From positions 365,803,238 to 365,867,237 of the forward strand of contig NC_085138.1 in NCBI RefSeq assembly GCF_035046485.1: DNA of 64,000 nt, given 5' to 3'. Of this stretch, positions 42,032 through 53,874 are shown piece by piece. A program made the position numbers and the translations under genes. The notes beneath the pieces are model-generated. The model was not told where the DNA came from and searched no databases. It saw nothing but the letters and a program-made list of their open reading frames with translations. The DNA comes from Aedes albopictus (lineage: Eukaryota; Arthropoda; Insecta; Diptera; Culicidae). Each line of letters starts with the position of its first letter. Position 1 is the stretch's first letter.

Positions 42032-43577
42032 TGCAAAGACCTAAATATTCCCACGCCTTCCTATTCAAAGTCAATTCAACTGAAACAAAAATGCATTTTC
42101 ACCCCACATTCCCAACAGCTGCCCGGGGGATTTTAGATTCAATTTTCATCGTAGGGTCTACCTACCTCACGCGCGGCATATTGGAAGCAACGAAAATCGC
42201 ACCATTCGTTACTTACCTAGTTTTTATAACCCATCATCGTCCGGTGGTGGCCGGGTGCGATCGTGTTGCACCGCGTTAGGTCCGGTCGGTGTGATGCAAT
42301 TTCAATTACGCTTGGGACAACGATGGGTAATAAACCCGAAAGAATGATATGGAACCGCGACATCATATTGATCGCGCTGGAACAAAGATTGTTTATTTTT
42401 GTTTCGAAATCAAGGCGCCGAATTGGTCGGGTAAGGTTCTGAACTCAGGTGAACCTTAGCTGGAATGTTCTGAAATTGAGACACCGTATTGGCGGCATAC
42501 GGCGCCGGACTTGTTTTGCACTCGATTTGTTTTGTCTTCAAGTAAACCGAATGAAAAGAATGTTGGAGTACAATTTCAACCAACATCCGTAGCCGGGACC
42601 CGGCTAGGGGTCATTGTGCACAAGCAAGGGTACATTTGAATAACAAGGCGGGTGCTTTGTTTTGGAGAATTTGGTGCCAAATTCCAAAGACGATGAGGAT
42701 GATGATGGTGACGATGATGATGATGGGGAGAATGATAATGACGTCGATGGTTGGTTCAATTCTTTCACACACCCAAGCCTTGTATACGCTCAAGTGAGGC
42801 GGGGCTAGAAGATGTAGGCCTTGGTGTAAAGATTCTCAGTAGGTTTTGTGCGAACACGCCCAAGTCAGGCGTGGTTAGGAGATTTAAGTTTTTCGTTGGT
42901 ATTAATATTCTTGGTAGGGCTTGGGATACGCCCAAGATAGAAGAGTCGTGATGTTTTCAAGAAGAGAATGATTTTAATCACGATGAGGACATGTAGGATA
43001 GGTAGAGGTCTAGGTTTTGGACTTATTAGTATTTCCATTTGGTAGGGTTTTGGATACGCCCAAGTTGGTTCGGGCATTGTTAGGAATTATCATGACATCT
43101 TCGGCAAGACGAGAATGATCGTAGGAATTTTAGACACGCCCAAGCTGGTTCGGGTATTGCTAGGAAATTTAGGCTATAAATACGGAGGCTTTGGCTTCAG
43201 TCGGGGAGTCAGTGAAGACAGTTCGTAGAGAACAGTCAGTTGTCGAGAGTTCGGTGACAACGTTAACGCAGGCAGCACATCGGATAAGTCTTGAGCTCCC
43301 ATGTGGGACACCTCTAGATATTGTCCAAATAAAAGCTGTAGGTAGGACGTAGTAGTCGGGTCAAGAAGAAGCTGGAAGTGTCTCTAGTAGTTCGGTGAGG
43401 AAATACAGATAATGTTAAGATGATATAAGAAAAAGTGAACCGTTGTAATATAAGATAAGTGATGGTTTGTGATACTTCAATATAGTTTATTAAAACTGTG
43501 TCGGACTGTAATGAAATGAAAGATATCACATTCCGTGTAGTGTTTAATGCTGCCCCTGGACGGTACAGGGCGCTTCA
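42032..43577 (+). repeat. 3' LTR
   Basis: 1546 bp; by eye no base differs from the 5' LTR, and the short frames inside translate identically. It is followed by CTGT, the target duplication. Confidence 0.95.
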
Positions 43578-45429
43578 CTGTGTACTAAAAGCGAGACTTT
43601 TTCAACGTATATTGTGCTCTCGAGCGATCGGAGTTGAATGTATAGATTTACCATGGTATAATTTGTACATCTGTGTAATTTTTAACACAAATTTCATTTC
43701 GCCCGGGCCCTAAAATTCGTAGCTACACCACCGCTCAAAGACCTGTGTAGATTACATTTTTTTTCCAGTTGGTTCAATCGTAACGTAATGATGATCTATT
43801 GACTTCATAGACGAGAAAAAGTAACGTTTTGTTGACTGATGTGTCATACAGAATCGTTTGCTGTTCTCGAATTACCTTCCACGTTCTACCTTCGAAGGTT
43901 TCATTCAACTCGTACCACAAGCCCCAAAAAAACAAACGTCACCGTCAAACATCACGGTAATTGCAGAAACAAATTAATTATAGCGATGGTTTTCCCCTAG
44001 CCACACACAATGCATGGGCTCTGACCAAGCGGTAGCGATCGACATAGCAACACAAACTCGATCGAATCCATTCATCAGACACAACAGCATCGGGAGACCT
44101 GTCGACGCCGCGTGCCGCCACACGGTTTACCCGGCACAAACAAATCACGAACTCGAGCATAATACAAAACCATTTCATCATAGGTATCGGAAAGTTACCA
44201 CCCAATCTGTCGTTCGCGCATGCTGCGGCAAGCCTCACATGAGCATGCCTGATACTTAAATTGTTCACGGCTTGAGATCAGTCCTCGCTCTGGCTCGGAT
44301 CTTCCAAGCATGAACCTCACGTGAACTCGCCCTGTATCGATCCGGTGAAATAGTACCTTGGTGAATACTTCTAGCAATGCTTCGGTTCTCACCGAAACGA
44401 AATTGAAACCTTTGCTGACCTTCAGCAGCCAATCCAGTCCAGTGTACCTCATGATCAATGGATGGTCGGTTCGTGAAAAGCAGGAGTCCAACGAACTAGA
44501 CTGCTGGATTCAAAGTTTCACCTTTACACCACGAAAATAAAAACCGGTGGAACGGTGAACACGAGGACGCCGGGATGTCGTTGCCGCCCGGCTGATGCAG
44601 TGCAGTAGTAGTGCCTATTTCCCCGTCACGTTTTGTGTTGCATTCAATTACAACAACTTGGGTCACAACTGTATGTATAACAACATCATAAGCCCAGGAG
44701 CCCTTTTCGGCGTGCTCTGAAAACGTGTTAATGGTCAATTATTGCCGTGAAAGGGGTGGCGTTCGGCAAAGTTGAAATAAATTTGTACACAAATGTATTA
44801 CGCAATTGCTTAAATCGAATTTAACTAGCTATGGTAATTATGAACTTGACTGGTTAGTGCTGGGCGGAATGTACCATCATCGGTACTTAGCGCACTTAGT
44901 GGAAAGAAACAGAGTCCTTGAGTAGTCCCTTCCAGTGCATACATTTTATAGCAAGTTGAGTATTTTGAGTTCAGAGCTCAGAATAGTTTGAATGACCCAA
45001 AATGTTTCAGAAGCACTGAACAGCAACTAGTAAGCTAATGAATATCAATCTACCTTTATCGTTTCGGGAAGAAAAAGTGAAAATGAAAAAAACCATCCTT
45101 GACAGCAAACAACAAAACGATTATTTTTAGAAACCAAAGCTTGCTGAGAATATTTCTTCCTATTTTCAGTTTAGTGTTTTGGGCACAGTTCTTGTCAAAC
45201 TTTTTATGGCATCCGCCATTATGGCGAGCGTGGAAAGCTGGATTGCACTAGTGTTGCCACCAAAGGCGCACTACAACTTTCAAATTGCATATCTTACATC
45301 GGATTTTAATCAAGAAACTTCATTTGATTCTGTGAAACCAATGTTGTCAGTAATAAAACAAAGGCATCATAGTCATTATTCCCTATTGCCTAGACAAATG
45401 GGATTATTCGGGTGCAACTGATACTTACC
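43578..45429. other. 1.8 kb without a supported gene
   Basis: Frames up to 98 codons on both strands show no domain. The sequence is not obviously repetitive and may be unique host intergenic DNA. Confidence 0.45.
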
Positions 45430-46955
45430 TTCTCTTGAGCACAGGCTCTAGCTATACCTGATATTTGCACATCGACGAACGGAAATTTCTTCCAAGTTTT
45501 CTTTGGTCCTCCTCGAGCGTCGTCCATCATGGACGGTCCATGTCTAGTGTTCGTAGAGGACCACCGGTCTTATTAGTGTCTTGTACATGGTACATTTGGT
45601 GCGGTGTGAACACGGGTGTGAACCTTTTTTGACCGCGGTTTCTTCTGGAGCCCGTTAGGCACGACTTTCACTGATCGTATTCCACGGTTCACGTTATTGT
45701 CAGCCGTTAGCGACGAACCGAGGTATAGACGAGTTTTTCTACCACCTCAAAAGTATCCCCGTCTATCGCAACATTGCTGCCAAGGCTTGTCCTGTCTCGC
45801 TCATGTACATTGTGTTGGTAGCATTCATCACCAGTCCGACCTTTGCTGGTTCACGTTTCAGGCGAGTATACAGTTCTGCCACCGTTCCAAATGTTCTAGC
45901 AATATTATCCATGTCATCCACAAAACAGACAAATTGGCCGGATTTCGTGAAAATCGTACCCCGGCTGTTAAGCCCGGCTCGTCGCCTAACACTTTCCAGG
46001 GCGATGTTGAATAGTAGGCAGGAAAGTCCATCGCCTTGTCGTAGTCCCCGTCGAGATTCGAATGAACTGGATAGTTCACCCGAAATCCTTACGCTGTTCT
46101 GCACACCGTCTATCGTTGCTCTTATCAGTCCGGTAAGCTTCCCGGGAAAGCTATTCTCGTCCATGACTTTCCATAGCTCTGCGCAGTCGATACTGTCGTA
46201 TGCCGCCTTGAAGTCGATGAACAGGTGGTGCGTTGGGACCTTGTATGCACGGAATTTCTGGATTTGCAGCACGGTGGAGATCTGGTCCATTGTCGACCGG
46301 CCGTCGATGGAACCGGCTTGGTAACTCCCCAAAAACTTATTTACTTTATAGGTGAAAGACGACGGAAGATGATTTGGGATAGCACTTTGTAGGCGGCATT
46401 CAAAAGTTTTCGAAAGTTTTCGCACATTAACTTGTCGCTTTTCTTGTGGACAGATTATCTCTATTTTCCACTCCTCTGGTAGCTGTTGGGTTTCCCAGAC
46501 CTTGACTATTAAACGGTGCAGACAGGTGACCAACTTTTCCGGGTCCATCTGGATGAGTTCAGCTGCGATACCGTCCTTACCAGCAGCTTTGGTGTTTTAG
46601 CTGGTGTATGACATACTTAACTTCCTTCAGCGTAAGAGTTGGTTAGTTCCCGCCCTCTGATGCACCGACATCTCCACTGCCTTGATCCACCGTGCCTACA
46701 TTCTCTTCGCCATGCAAGTGCTCGTCGAAGCGCTGCTTTCACCTTTCGATCAAAGCAGGTCCGTCCGTCAAGAGGCCTCCGTCCTTATCCCTGCATATTT
46801 CGACTCGCGGCTGGACGCCGTTGCTGGATGCGTTGAGCTTATCGTAGAACTTCCGTGTTTCATGGGAACGGCACAGCAGTTCAATTTCATTGCACTCCGC
46901 TTTCATTGCACTGGCGCTTTTTCTCCCGAAAGAGGCGGGTCTGCTGTTCCCGCTT
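45430..46955 (-). pseudogene. RTE-like LINE fragment, reverse transcriptase
   Basis: The minus strand encodes a truncated non-LTR reverse transcriptase. The longest open part (45763-46548) has SYQAGSIDGRSTMDQI, LFIDFKAAYDSID (palm), GLRQGDGLSCLLFNIALE and FVDDMDNIA, the catalytic box with V in place of the usual A. Upstream (46580-46955) the frame continues with stops and shifts, including a Glu/Arg-rich stretch typical of the linker. Downstream (to about 45430) a broken thumb region with TKCTMYKTLIRPVVLYEH is readable. The style of the motifs suggests the RTE group. There is no endonuclease, and several frameshifts make it inactive. A 150-bp relative lies at 11837-11989. Confidence 0.75.
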
Positions 46956-46959
46956 CTGT

Positions 46960-47310
46960 GAACGAAACCTACTTGGTTTAGACGGCTATGGGCTTGTAGC
47001 AGTGTGCTCGCGTGCGTGCGATGTGACCATGCCTAGGCGAGTCCACCTTAGAAATGGGAAACCACTGGCTAGGCGGAGGATGCAGCGAGCACGATCTGAG
47101 GTAGGGCGAAACGAACAGCGGGCAGTGTTTGCCGCTGCAAAAGCTGAGCTGAAGACCAAGATAAGCAAAAAGACCTGCTTTGAGGGTCTTTGTCAGAGTG
47201 CCAATGCAAATCCATGAGGTGGTGAATACAGAATCGTGATGGCCAAGACGAGCGGTGTAATAGCTCCTAAAGAGCATTTTTCAGAGATGTTGGAGGTCGT
47301 AGGACAGAGC
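46960..47310 (+). pseudogene. R1-family LINE fragment (endonuclease-RT linker)
   Basis: Translation gives RVHLRNGKPLARRRMQRA and SKKTCFEGLCQSANANP, which match the linker between endonuclease and reverse transcriptase of the element at 16301-21867, with a small internal deletion. It abuts the RTE-like fragment. Confidence 0.75.
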
Positions 47311-47758
47311 CAATGAAGCTGAACCTGAAAGTGCACATGTCTACCCAGATTGAGGCCTTCGCATTCACGGAAAGCGCATAGATCACGTCAGAATCGATCG
47401 CTTAGGACAAACAATCGCAGAAGCGTGTGAGGTAGCTGCAAAGGGGAGAGGATATCAGACGGCTGGGTTCGTAAGGCCAGGAGGTTGTTAACACCGAAGG
47501 TGAAAAGTAATAATACCAGTTAGTTGGACCATGGTCAGGCGCTCCGGAAAGCTGGAAAGGGTGGGCTTGAAAAGACTTAAAGGCAGCAGGTTAAAGGCGG
47601 CAGGGAGTTACGACCGTGTGAATTATCAGTTACCATAGGCAAAAGCAGGTTAGGGGGAGAACGCCCCCTGGCCTCTAGTGGACAAGCAGAATAAAAAGGG
47701 ATGAAGTTCCTAAGCTAGAAAAGCTGACGATTATGTCAGCATTAAGTATTAAGCATCA
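47311..47758. other. No supported gene; possibly LINE-derived
   Basis: GC-richer than its surroundings and in line with an R1 fragment, but no frame is readable. Confidence 0.35.
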
Positions 47759-48877
47759 CCCGAGCAGAGGAGAATAGCAAATTATTAACTAGGAAATAAC
47801 ATGTTTTTATATCTTGTGTTGTTATTATTAAATTATCAATGTACAACATTCCGATAACATATTTTCTGGACAATCTCTTTTTGTTATAGTCAAGCTATTG
47901 GTATACATCCATTAAATAACATTTCAGTAATATGTTTTGTTGAAGTACAAGTTCTGCCATTATCGAGACTGAAATCAAAACTTCATGATTTGAGATTCAC
48001 GTTGTTTGAAACAAAATGAATCAGCTCACTTTAAAGTAAATGGTAAATTACTCTCTTGCTAAAAAAAGTGAAAGAGTGAGTAAGAAGTTACTCAGTTTGG
48101 AAAATCAGTGAAAAGCACAAGTGAGTACCAAATTGACTGAAGACTTTATTTGACAATAACCTTGTTTGTGCATTGTGTGGCAAGCACGATGCTAGTCTAC
48201 GCCCATTTCAGTAACAATTGGTGGGTTTTCTGGAAATGTGATGGGAATCTCTAAAAAGATTTGGATAAATCTTTCAATAAATCATCCTAGAAATACTGGT
48301 TCAATTTTCAGGAGAAATTTTTATAGGAATCCTCGACGTAGTTTTCTATAAAAGTCTGGAAAATTCTAAATTTATGGGCTAATCCTCGAACAATTTTCAG
48401 GAGGAATCTTCGGAGAAATCTTCGAAGAAGTTCATGGATGATTCTTTGGAGAAATTTCTGCAAGAACTTTCCAGGAATTTCTGGAGGAAGTCTCTGAAGG
48501 AATCTTTGAAAGATTTGTTGAAAGAATCTTCGTGGAAATTTCCGGTGGAAACTGAAATTTATAACTATAACATACATACTTAAGTTTGGTGTCATAACAA
48601 ATGATGTTCTCGGTTTATTATCAATTTCAAAATTTGTTATTGAAATATTTTCTAAATTCACTGTTATCAATTTGTTATTTAAACTAACAAAACATGTTAT
48701 TGAAATAGTATTATAGGAACATGTTTTTGTTATGATGTTTGTTATTTTGCCGCTTATGGCATGCATGTTTAACACAATATGTTATGTCAATACCACAAAA
48801 ATAACTTATCATATATTTCAGTCATTTTGCCAAAATATCTCATTTTATTATGATGTTGTTATTTCCTTCTGCTCGGG
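47759..48877. mobile_element. 1.1-kb inverted-repeat element with GAGCAGA(A)GG ends
   Basis: CCCGAGCAGAGGAGAATAGC at the left is the inverse of the bases ending GCTCGGG at 48877. TTGTTAT and ATGTTAT motifs recur through both arms. The middle (48300-48560) is a block of GGAATTTCTGGAGGAA-type array DNA, probably captured or inserted. Confidence 0.6.
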
Positions 48878-49239
48878 CAATGTTAACTTCTTTTCCCTAT
48901 CAGCCTAGATAGCTGTGTAGTGTCGGTAGCGGTTGTCTCAATTGGCTAAGAATAACACTACGGACCACCTGTTCCGGGGGGTAAATAGATTGTGTTTGAT
49001 TAGGGGCGCTCTTTCACTGGGTTTTAACTCTCTATGATAACGGGACCTTTTCATCGTAATTGATTTCTTGCAACTCTGGGTTAACAAAACAGGAGCTGTA
49101 CAGAAACCGATGCTTCATTGCCTCTCAATGACAATGGAGTACTACGACATGCACTAAATACTAAAGATACGGGTAATGTCACAAAAGATCTAAATACTGG
49201 TCGCAGTGGTTCACCCGAACAGAAAAAAAAGTATTAGGC
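48878..49239. other. No gene seen
   Basis: No recognisable frame; it may be the 5' UTR of the LINE copy that follows. Confidence 0.35.
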
Positions 49240-50440
49240 ATTAAGTCAGACGAGTCCAAGAGACTTGAAGGCGATGAGAAGCAATGCAAAGCTCACGGAT
49301 CTTGGACCCGGTGCACGCAGTATTTGACGTATTCGTACCGGCAAAATGACCCTCGAGCTCAAGTGTGGCTGAACGTGCAAGGCCGACGCTTATCAGTGTC
49401 TGGTGGAAGAGGTCCTTGGTGAGGATGGCGAAGTACAGACTCTTACCGCGAAAGCGACTTTAAAGGCTAAAAACCTAGACGAGATCACGGACGCCGAAGA
49501 GTTCGTCACGGCATTGCGGCAACAGAGTGAGATGCAAGTGGCCACCGTGGCTACGAAAAGGCTCGGTAGTGTAACAGGTGACTAATAAGTCCTCGCTTCA
49601 GATACCTGTGACGGACGCCAACAAGTTCATCATGTTAGGGAAGGTCAAGGTGGGCTGGTAGGTATGTTCGCTGGACGTGTGCATACATGAGGCACAAGAG
49701 GTTGCTTCAGGTTGCTTGAACCTGGACACAAGTCGTGAGACTGTAAAGACTCTGACAGGATCAAGCTTTGCATGTAGGCGGTGATGTGAAGGTGAAGGTC
49801 AGATGGGGCACCAGCATGAACTCTTTTTTCCAAATGACTGGTTCGTTCGGGAAAACCACAGTGCAGGTGGTGCAGCTAAAACTGATCCACTATGATGCAG
49901 CTCAGCAACTGTTATGTCAAACAATCGCTATGTGGAGGACAATTATCGCCATAATAGCGGACCTACGTATAGCGAGTAACCACCGATAACGGCAATTGGA
50001 TTGCGGATGGCGGCGATATCGACAATGGGCAAATACCCAATCTTGGAGTTCATTGTCTACATTGTACGAGGGCTTCGTGGTAGCCAAGGTCTACAGGGTA
50101 GATTGTATGACGGCTGAGCTGGTAAGTCGAAGGCCTGTGAATGCGGGTGACTTCAAGACTTGGGGAAGTTGTTTCATGAACCAGCGAGTCAGTTTCTGCA
50201 TTGACCATGCACGTTATCGATCTGTCTACTGGGGCTGGCGATGAGGGGAGGATTATTGACAAGGAACTTGCGGGGATTGCAAAATCTTTCAGCGTAGCTA
50301 AGGCCCCAAGTCCGGACGAGTTTCCGAACCACCTGGCTTTAAAAGTATCTACTGCAGAGGCAGTATCTGCCATGAAGAAATCAGGGATGTTCAGATCTGC
50401 TATGAAGATCTGGACGAGGAATTCTCCCAGAAATTCTGAA
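49240..50440 (+). pseudogene. Decayed R1-family LINE (ORF1, endonuclease, RT start)
   Basis: In order on the plus strand: ORF1 middle part (EEVLGEDGEVQTLTAKATLK, LDEITDAEEFVTALRQQ at 49403-49560), a damaged zinc-knuckle region to about 49760, endonuclease pieces (LIHYDAAQQLLCQ near 49880, YEGFVVAKVYRVD near 50065), then a jump to the reverse transcriptase start (GIAKSFSVAKAPSPDEFPN near 50275-50330). Many frameshifts and a deletion of most of the endonuclease and linker are visible. It is the same family as the element at 16301-21867, in opposite orientation. Confidence 0.8.
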
Positions 50441-51070
50441 GCGGCAGATACTGGTCATTTTGCTAATCAGATTTTCATGAAACCTTTTTCCACAGGCAGG
50501 GCTGGATAAATGAATAAAAATAAATTAAGAAAATACAGGGTCACCTATTTTTCCGGAAAACTTTGTGGAAAGTTTTCCACAAAATTATCCACAGTTGAGG
50601 AAATTCGTAAAGAAAAGCCGGAAAAACTATGCCCGAACTCGTGGAAAATTTGCAAAAAAATATTTTTGAGAAAGTTATTTCATAAGCATTAATTGCTGAA
50701 ATTTTTGGAATGTACGTTTTTTTTGTTTGTGAGTTATGGCCAATTTTTTTTAAAAATGTCCAAATGTGCCATATAAGCTATATAAGCTTTTTTTTTGAAA
50801 AATCATAACTTAAGAACAAAGCATCGTAGAGACAAAGTTTTTTAGAAAATGAAAGCAAATCCCCTATTTTACGAACGGCCAGTGGAATACAGGTGTACTT
50901 TTTATTGTATTGTTTGGAATTTTAGCGAAAAGACTTATTTTCACTTTCATTTGCGGCTATTTAAGTCATGCAATTCATTAGACGTTACTAATTTATTTTA
51001 CCCGACGTTTCGGCCATTGAGTGTGGTATTTTTCAAGGGGAAAATGGTGTGTCGCCTTCGTCTTGTCGTA
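50441..51070. other. AT-rich, no gene seen
   Basis: Contains a GGAAAACTTTGTGGAAAGTT-type local duplication near 50562; no coding or RNA gene is supported. Confidence 0.4.
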
Positions 51071-51089
51071 TGGTGTTGGTTTTCCTTAA

Positions 51090-51865
51090 GCATAGCATAG
51101 CATAGCATAGCATGAATACTTGCACAAATCGTGGGTGGAGTTGCAAAGATAAGTATATCCATTGCCATTGCAGATTTCGCTACTATCTACAATATCATAG
51201 ACCCACTCATCTCCACACACCTGGCCAAGTCCTTGCAAGCATTTTTATGTTAAGAGGCGATTTCTTCACCCCGCCTATGCATTAAATCTGGATTAACTAT
51301 ATTGGTAAACCAGGTTTACGAGTTAAGCGGAAATGAAGAAAAAGACCCTAAGTCCCATCATCAACTTAGAAAGCGTCCAGAACTGAAACGGCTTCCGATA
51401 GATGATAAGAAAGTAAAAAAGCGAAAAGATATTCCAAACATATATGATAATAATGCAGTGTACAAAGAATAAATCAGAAAGATCTCACCAAGTTCAATCT
51501 TGTCTTGTCGTATCCTCTCCTCGATTTCTGTTCATTCTGTGCTAAACACTCCTGGCATGGGATCTTCACAATCTGGTCGCCCTCGAAATTTTATTCTGGT
51601 TCCGTTTCCGATATCCGTAGAGGATGGGGCAGATATTTCCTTGAGACTTTCTTCAGTATTACCCGCAGAAATGGCCACATCCAACAACCTCCTCTTAATC
51701 CGGGGAACTTTCCGCTTGTGCAGCAACCTCCACATCGCTATTTGATACCTTGTTTTCCTGCTGCGACCAAGTCTCACCATCAAAAGAATGAAATTCTCGA
51801 ACCACCATCGGAATTCGGCGCTCTGAAACACTTTGTTCATATCCATTAACTATCACAAAATTTTC
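51090..51865 (-). mobile_element. 776-bp retroposed unit with 19-bp target duplication
   Basis: Flanked by TGGTGTTGGTTTTCCTTAA at 51071-51089 and 51866-51884. Read on the minus strand it ends in an ATGCT pentanucleotide tail (plus-strand AGCAT run at about 51090-51114), so the 3' end lies at 51090. A 104-codon minus-strand frame starts with an ATG at 51846, 20 bases from the 5' border, and is rich in Arg/Lys/Ile; I do not recognise it. The unit is either a 5'-truncated LINE or a retrocopied transcript. Confidence 0.8.
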
Positions 51866-51884
51866 TGGTGTTGGTTTTCCTTAA

Positions 51885-53850
51885 TTGTATAAATTGTGTT
51901 TTTACTTATACTTATTTGTTACCGGGCTTTGTCTGGTGTTAAAAACGGTTATTCCAAAAACTGATTTCCATTTTTTGGAAATAAAGCCTTAAATAAAGCC
52001 ATCATTAGGTAATTTTGGCTTCTTTCTCAGAGCTCATTGTATAATTATTATGAGCATCTATTAGAAAAGAGTGAATCTATCAGTTAAATATAAAATTATG
52101 AAGAGTAATAAAAAAAAATCTTCTTATTCAAACAATATCTACCCTGGGTTATAAGATAGCATGGATCAGGTCCATTGGACCTATATGTTCAATGATTGTA
52201 AAACAACCGCTGCTTGCATGATCCTGTCATCAAGATCGTAAAGCAGCTAGAAAATCAGCTGTTTTGAACGTCTTGTGGAACGGCCAAAATGGAATCGTCA
52301 AATAACGAATGTGCAACAGAATGCATCCACTTTCATGGCCTTCACACTTGAGCTGCTACGTGGAATCGGCCCCAAAATCTCATCCACCATTGTCACTGAT
52401 CAACATGGGCTGTCATAAACTTCGCTCTGTTTTCAAACTGTATTTACCACTTGGTGGTAAATTAGCGGGAATCTATCCAAAGTGTGATCCATTAGGGTTT
52501 GCTGGAATGTATTATATGTGAGGATCCTTGATTTCGGGATCACAATAGTTGTAACTATGATCGAGGAGAGTGCTTCTTTGTAAGAAAAAATCATTTCAAG
52601 TCACTTAAAACTGTGTTTCGAATTTTTCGTACCCACATCTCATTAAGACAAGATTCGACGCACCCTATCATGTGTTGGATAAACAAAAAATAAAATTGAA
52701 GCAGTTACTGCTTCGCAATCACCGTGTGGGTAGTTCCTCCATAAAAATTGCGACACACTTTGAGTGAAATTTTGTGGAACTGGTTCTGGCGGGTGCCGTA
52801 AAGCAAACTCGGTGTTTTTTGCCTGATGATAACCATTTTTGGTGGCCTGTATATTTATAAACTCATACGCGTGAGCTGTTATATTGGATAATCGATCTGC
52901 GCTGCAGGTGGTTATGAGGGCACAAAGTGCGGCACATTTGTTTAGTCATGGTCCGTCAATCATTCTTGAGGTACTGATGTAGGGTAATTGGCATCTTTTT
53001 TTGGTCTATACAAATGATAATTGCCAATATTCATTACCATAAATAATAATTAAATTTGTTGTTACATTTTCTTAGGAAAGTAAAACTTATAGTTATAGAA
53101 GACGATTTCGTTTTATGACAAGAATAATAAGTATTGATCAAGGAAGTATAAACGGGTACAGACATTTGAAGGTCGTGGTCTGAAAATCCTAATTTACACA
53201 GGTAGAGCTTCCTGTCTTTTCATATTAACTCAGATTGATCAAACAAAAACCATAGCATTCGCCAAGGACTCTTGTCTGCATAAAACCACATATATTAAGA
53301 GCATACCTCCTAGCCATCCATCACTCATCACCGTTCCAAACCTCCTTCAAAAAAATCGGTTCAACTCGCTGATGTAGCCAGCCTCCATGCGATCGAAGCT
53401 CATTTGTCGCCTTACATGCCTATTCGAATTTTGCACCAAATCGTCGCCACATCCCCTGTGTAGAAAAAAAAACAACACTTGTGACAGATCGGGTCTTCTA
53501 TGTTTGTATGGTAGGTACAGTATAAATCCGATCGCCACAAGCCAATCCGCCTCCAGTTTGACCTGTGAGCCGACCTTCGAATATCGGATTGATTCAGAGA
53601 CGCACATGCAACGGGTGTTCGATTTTGGGCGCACTAAGAAGATTGTTTATAATGGAGTGTATCGTTATTTGGGGGTCACCGGTATTTTTGCGCGACGGAA
53701 GGCTGAAGGTCAGACAAATGGTCATAATTTTTGTATTGATTGGCTTGACAAATGATAGATATTAATAATCGAACCATGCCTAAGATATCGTTCAATTAAA
53801 TTCTTCCTATAAAGTTGCTATGAAAGAATTATGATCGAAAAAAAAACAAA
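51885..53850. other. 2 kb without a supported gene
   Basis: Frames up to 122 codons on both strands lack recognisable domains. No clear repeat structure was seen. Confidence 0.4.
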
Positions 53851-53874
53851 CATATATTGAAAGAATCTCTGGAG

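Larger units (their letters stand above)
31009..43577 (+). mobile_element. Complete Ty3/gypsy LTR retrotransposon, 12.6 kb
   Basis: Two LTRs of equal length (31009-32554, 42032-43577; TG...CA), in which I saw no difference, flank a 9.5-kb interior with primer-binding site, gag, pol and polypurine tract. The 4-bp duplication CTGT lies at 31005-31008 and 43578-43581. Pol order (protease, reverse transcriptase, RNase H, integrase) is that of Ty3/gypsy. The size is unusual because of a 1.2-kb leader and 3 kb after pol. Intact frames and matching LTRs indicate a recent insertion. Confidence 0.95.
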
